In this document: in pieces, positions 4,108 through 6,786 of the stretch
How positions within the stretch are numbered: the stretch's first letter is position 1
Layout: each line of letters starts with the position of its first letter
NCBI GenBank assembly: GCA_028694275.1
Contig: JAQUTS010000093.1
Location: 1 to 6,786 of the forward strand
DNA: 6,786 nt
Origin: Candidatus Gastranaerophilales bacterium
GTDB taxonomy: Bacteria > Cyanobacteriota > Vampirovibrionia > Gastranaerophilales > CAJFVJ01
Reading direction: 5' to 3'
Program-made: the position numbers and the translations under genes
The notes under the pieces: model-generated
The model's input: the letters and a program-made list of their open reading frames with translations, nothing else
Database searches by the model: none
Told to the model about the DNA's origin: nothing

Positions 4108-6021
4108 TTGAAGGGTACGGCTTTTTTAATTGCTATAGTTATGTTTTTTGTGACTTGTTCTGAAACATTTGCGCTGACTATTTCTTCATCAAGCATGGAT
4201 AGCTCGCAGAAGATGTTTATTTTGACAACAAAAGAAAAAGTTCCTCCGATTCACCTCAAAAAAATGGTTTTGAACAATCCTCACAGGGTTGTGTATGATC
4301 TTGAAAACACTGTTTTGGCAAATACAAAAGCTCAAATTGAAACAACCAATCCTGCTGTTAAAAGTGTCAGAATAGCTCAGTTTTCGCCTGATTCTGTCAG
4401 AATTGTGTTCACGGGTGAGCCATCGGCTCTTGATCAAATTCGAATAAATACAGTTCACAATATGATTATTTTTAATATGAGTAAACCGGTTGACAAGTAC
4501 GGTACTACTGTTTATGCCGAAAAAACTCCTCCGCAGCAAGATGTTGATTATTATTCATATTATGAAGAACTTAATGTGATAATGAGTAATAATTTGTCTA
4601 AGGCTCCTTCTAAATATTGCCCTATAGACAAGAGCTATTCTAATGTTTGCAAAACTCCTGAAATCAGTTCTACAGGAGCTGTTTGGAACAGTATCGAAAC
4701 AGTCAAACTGCAAGCCCAATATAATATTTTTAATATAGAAGCCTCTTTAAACGGGGTAGTTTTACAAGGGCTTGGGACTGCATCTTTGGCATCGCCTTTT
4801 TATCTTTCCAATCCGAGCAGATTTGTTGTAGATTTGCCTAATACGGCTTTTAGAGGGGGGAAGGCACCATCTGAGATACAGATTTCTCCAAAAGAAAAAA
4901 TCAGATTCGGAGTGCAACCGGATAATACGATAAGAGTCACAATAGAATCGCCCGAGGCTCAAAAATATAAGGCGATTGTTTCTCCTGATTTGATTTCTGT
5001 CAGTATTCAAAAAAACAACAATTTGCAGTATGCGAATTTCCCTTATGCGCATATGACAACAATGGAAAAATTCCAGGCGATTCAAGAGGGCAAACAAACG
5101 ACTGTTGTCAAAATCAAAGCCAAAAGACCTCTTGCGCATAGCATCAAAAGGAACCCCGAAGAAATTGAATTGGCGCTATATAATCTTAATATGGGCGTCA
5201 AAATGGTCACAGATCCAAAAACCCAAAAGACTGTCAAAAAAGGTAATGATGATTTCTTAAAATCCGTACCTATGACAAAACAGTTCAAAACAATTGATAT
5301 AACACCTCTGGGCAATAATACAGGCGGAAGCTTGTGGCGTATTCCTGTTAAAAGGGCTTCAATTGTGTCAGAGCAGCTCTCTTCTGACGGGACGGAACTC
5401 ACTTTGATAATCGCCGATAATATATATAAGGCAAAAGATATTGTAATCAAATCAGGTGCCACTGTTATGATTGACCCCGGGCATGGTGGGACTGATGTCG
5501 GGGCTACAAGAGAAGGCATTAATGAAAAAGATATTAATCTTGATGTGTCAAAACAGCTCAAAACTTATCTTGAGTCAAAGGGTGTAAAAGTAATTATGAC
5601 CCGTGATACGGATGTTTTTATTCCTTTGCCTGAAAGAGTTTCCAAGGCCAATAGTGCATCACCTGATGTTTTTGTGAGCGTGCATGTCAATTCATCTCAA
5701 TCCTCAACTCCTGTTGGGCTTGAAACCCACTGGTACAGGGTCGAGAGTCAAAAATTTGCCAAAATTGTGCACAATAACTTGTCTTTGGGCGTTGATAGTC
5801 CTGATAGGGGCATAATTCAGTCACAATTTTATGTTATTAATCATACTGTAATGCCCGCTGTGCTTGTTGAAATAGGTTTTATTTCTAATCCTGATGAACG
5901 TTGTGATATGATAAAACCACAAAGAAAATACACAACAGCCAAATCAATCGGAAATGGAATTTTGTTGTATTTGGCAATGGAATATGAAAACGAGGCTAAA
6001 GTAAAAACAAATGGCAAATAA
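4108..6021 (+). CDS. Exported N-acetylmuramoyl-L-alanine amidase with AMIN domains
   Basis: Cleaves the amide bond between N-acetylmuramic acid and L-alanine in peptidoglycan, acting in the periplasm during cell separation and wall turnover. It has 637 residues. A signal peptide (Lys2, hydrophobic core about 5-16, likely cleavage after TFA at 20-22) is followed by AMIN-like module 1 (about 23-125), containing NPHRVVYDL. A linker (about 126-195) has two cysteines ten apart (C171, C181). AMIN-like module 2 (about 198-301) contains NPSRFVVDLPNT. A third weaker AMIN-like stretch covers about 325-437. The Amidase_3 domain is at about 450-625. Its zinc and catalytic residues are all visible: His459 in DPGHGG, Glu473 in INEKD, His526 in SVHVN and Glu588 in VEIGFISNP. 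AMIN modules target such enzymes to the envelope or division site. The gene is first in an operon with murI, which it overlaps. It resembles cyanobacterial AmiC-type enzymes, but I withhold a symbol. Confidence 0.94.
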   Translation: MKGTAFLIAIVMFFVTCSETFALTISSSSMDSSQKMFILTTKEKVPPIHLKKMVLNNPHRVVYDLENTVLANTKAQIETTNPAVKSVRIAQFSPDSVRIVFTGEPSALDQIRINTVHNMIIFNMSKPVDKYGTTVYAEKTPPQQDVDYYSYYEELNVIMSNNLSKAPSKYCPIDKSYSNVCKTPEISSTGAVWNSIETVKLQAQYNIFNIEASLNGVVLQGLGTASLASPFYLSNPSRFVVDLPNTAFRGGKAPSEIQISPKEKIRFGVQPDNTIRVTIESPEAQKYKAIVSPDLISVSIQKNNNLQYANFPYAHMTTMEKFQAIQEGKQTTVVKIKAKRPLAHSIKRNPEEIELALYNLNMGVKMVTDPKTQKTVKKGNDDFLKSVPMTKQFKTIDITPLGNNTGGSLWRIPVKRASIVSEQLSSDGTELTLIIADNIYKAKDIVIKSGATVMIDPGHGGTDVGATREGINEKDINLDVSKQLKTYLESKGVKVIMTRDTDVFIPLPERVSKANSASPDVFVSVHVNSSQSSTPVGLETHWYRVESQKFAKIVHNNLSLGVDSPDRGIIQSQFYVINHTVMPAVLVEIGFISNPDERCDMIKPQRKYTTAKSIGNGILLYLAMEYENEAKVKTNGK

Positions 6022-6786
6022 CAATCCGATAGGGATTTTTGATTCAGGAGTAGGCGGTCTTAGTGTTTTGGGCGAAGTAAAAAAACTGCTTCCGAATGAA
6101 AGTTTTATCTATTTTGGTGATAATGCAAATGTTCCTTACGGTGAAAAAACTAAAGAGCAATTAGTGGGTTTTTCGCGCAATATTCTTAACTATTTTGCAT
6201 CAAGAAATGTCAAAATGGTTCTTATGGCTTGTAATACCAGCTCTGCTGTCACTCTTGATGAAATAAAAAATGATTACGCGTTTCCTGTTTTGGGTCTTAT
6301 TGAACCTACAGCTTGCTTTGTGGCTGATATTTCCGACGTTAATATCGGCGTAATTGCAACTTCTGCCACGATAAAATCAAATGCGTATAAAGAAAAAATT
6401 CTAAAATATGCACCCGAAAAAACAATCTTTCAAACACCATGCCCTGGGCTTGTTGAGCTTGTTGAAGAAGAAAAAGTTCATACCCAAAAAGCAAAAGAAC
6501 TTGTTCATAATTACATCAGTCCAATGCTTGAAAACAAAGTAACAAAGATTATTTTGGGCTGTACGCATTATCCGTTTTTGAGCGATGTTATACTTGATTT
6601 TGCGCAAAAAGATGACCTTTTGATTAATCCTGCACAATATTTGGCAAAAGAGGCCTATGCCACGCTTGACAGTTCTGTCGGATTTTGCGATGAGGGTGAG
6701 AGTTTTGTTGAATTTTATACAAGCAAAGACCCCGATGAATTTGTTTCTGTAGGCCAAAAACTCTATCCTAAAGTCGATAGGGCAAG
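6011..6786 (+). CDS. murI: Glutamate racemase, 3' end cut by the window
   Basis: Interconverts L- and D-glutamate without cofactor, supplying D-glutamate for the peptidoglycan stem peptide; cytosolic. 258 residues are visible and the frame is still open at the window edge. The family is usually about 260-275 residues, so only a few are missing. Visible motifs are the N-terminal IGIFDSGVGGLSVL (7-20), PYG (42-44), the first catalytic cysteine Cys74 in ACNTSSA, the second Cys184 in LGCTHYP, and CPGLVELVE (144-152). The ATG at 6011 lies inside the end of the amidase gene, in another frame, overlapping it by 11 bases. The only ribosome-site candidate, GAGG at 5992-5995, is 15 bases away, so translation is probably coupled to the amidase. 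Pairing of an AMIN amidase with murI joins wall precursor supply and wall cleavage in one transcript. Confidence 0.97.
   Translation, partial: MANNNPIGIFDSGVGGLSVLGEVKKLLPNESFIYFGDNANVPYGEKTKEQLVGFSRNILNYFASRNVKMVLMACNTSSAVTLDEIKNDYAFPVLGLIEPTACFVADISDVNIGVIATSATIKSNAYKEKILKYAPEKTIFQTPCPGLVELVEEEKVHTQKAKELVHNYISPMLENKVTKIILGCTHYPFLSDVILDFAQKDDLLINPAQYLAKEAYATLDSSVGFCDEGESFVEFYTSKDPDEFVSVGQKLYPKVDRA

Noticed and set aside
4141..4143. ATG as start of the amidase
   Set aside because: It lacks a ribosome site and would remove the lysine and half of the signal peptide. The TTG at 4108 has a consensus AAGGAGG.
4147..4158. Possible lipoprotein cysteine (Cys17) in the amidase signal sequence
   Set aside because: The residues before it (FVT) do not fit a lipobox, which needs Gly, Ala or Ser just before the cysteine. 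A standard cleavage site after TFA is better.
4189..5561. Three minus-strand reading frames of 116-159 codons opposite the amidase
   Set aside because: They are shadows of a clearly recognised enzyme, with no start signals or recognisable domains.
6116..6142. DNANVPYG in MurI instead of the common DTAR-x-PYG
   Set aside because: The segment varies in the family (the E. coli enzyme has DNVAFPYG), so the change does not suggest lost activity. Both catalytic cysteines are present.
6401..6757. Minus-strand reading frame of 118 codons opposite murI
   Set aside because: It is antisense to conserved MurI coding sequence and has no plausible product.

Overview
The window is AT-rich, densely coded bacterial DNA with short intergenic gaps. 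It holds seven protein genes, two of them cut by the window edges. I see no RNA gene, mobile element or CRISPR array. The best lineage guess is a non-photosynthetic member of the Cyanobacteriota (Vampirovibrionia/Melainabacteria type). This rests on three points: an exported amidase carrying AMIN modules sits directly in front of murI, a pairing I associate with cyanobacteria; the MetK has a cyanobacterial-looking core; and the DNA is AT-rich. The assignment is inference, not shown directly.

Layout. Bases 1-879 (+) hold the 3' part of a FIST-domain sensory protein. It converges tail to tail with 876-1346 (-), an unrecognised 156-residue low-complexity protein, and the two stop codons overlap in one CTAG. 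Upstream of that gene are a strong hairpin terminator (1394-1431) and then 1454-2116 (-), an unrecognised 220-residue Q/N/S-rich protein with three copies of an internal motif. A promoter, an 11-bp inverted repeat and a second terminator separate it from metK (2281-3531, -), which encodes S-adenosylmethionine synthetase. Behind metK is a 110-residue unrecognised protein (3602-3934, -) that looks like an internal duplication. A 173-bp divergent promoter region (3935-4107) then leads to the + strand pair at 4108-6786. This pair is an exported AMIN/Amidase_3 N-acetylmuramoyl-L-alanine amidase and murI (glutamate racemase), which overlap by 11 bases.

How the genes work together. The amidase and murI form a cell-wall operon: murI supplies D-glutamate for the peptidoglycan stem, and the amidase removes stem peptides from the glycan in the periplasm. 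metK is housekeeping and seems to have its own promoter and terminator. The two low-complexity proteins each have their own promoter. The most novel observation is that both carry the same 15-residue spaced motif (one copy in the first, three in the second), so they may belong to one undescribed lineage-specific family. No complete new multi-gene system can be demonstrated from this window alone.
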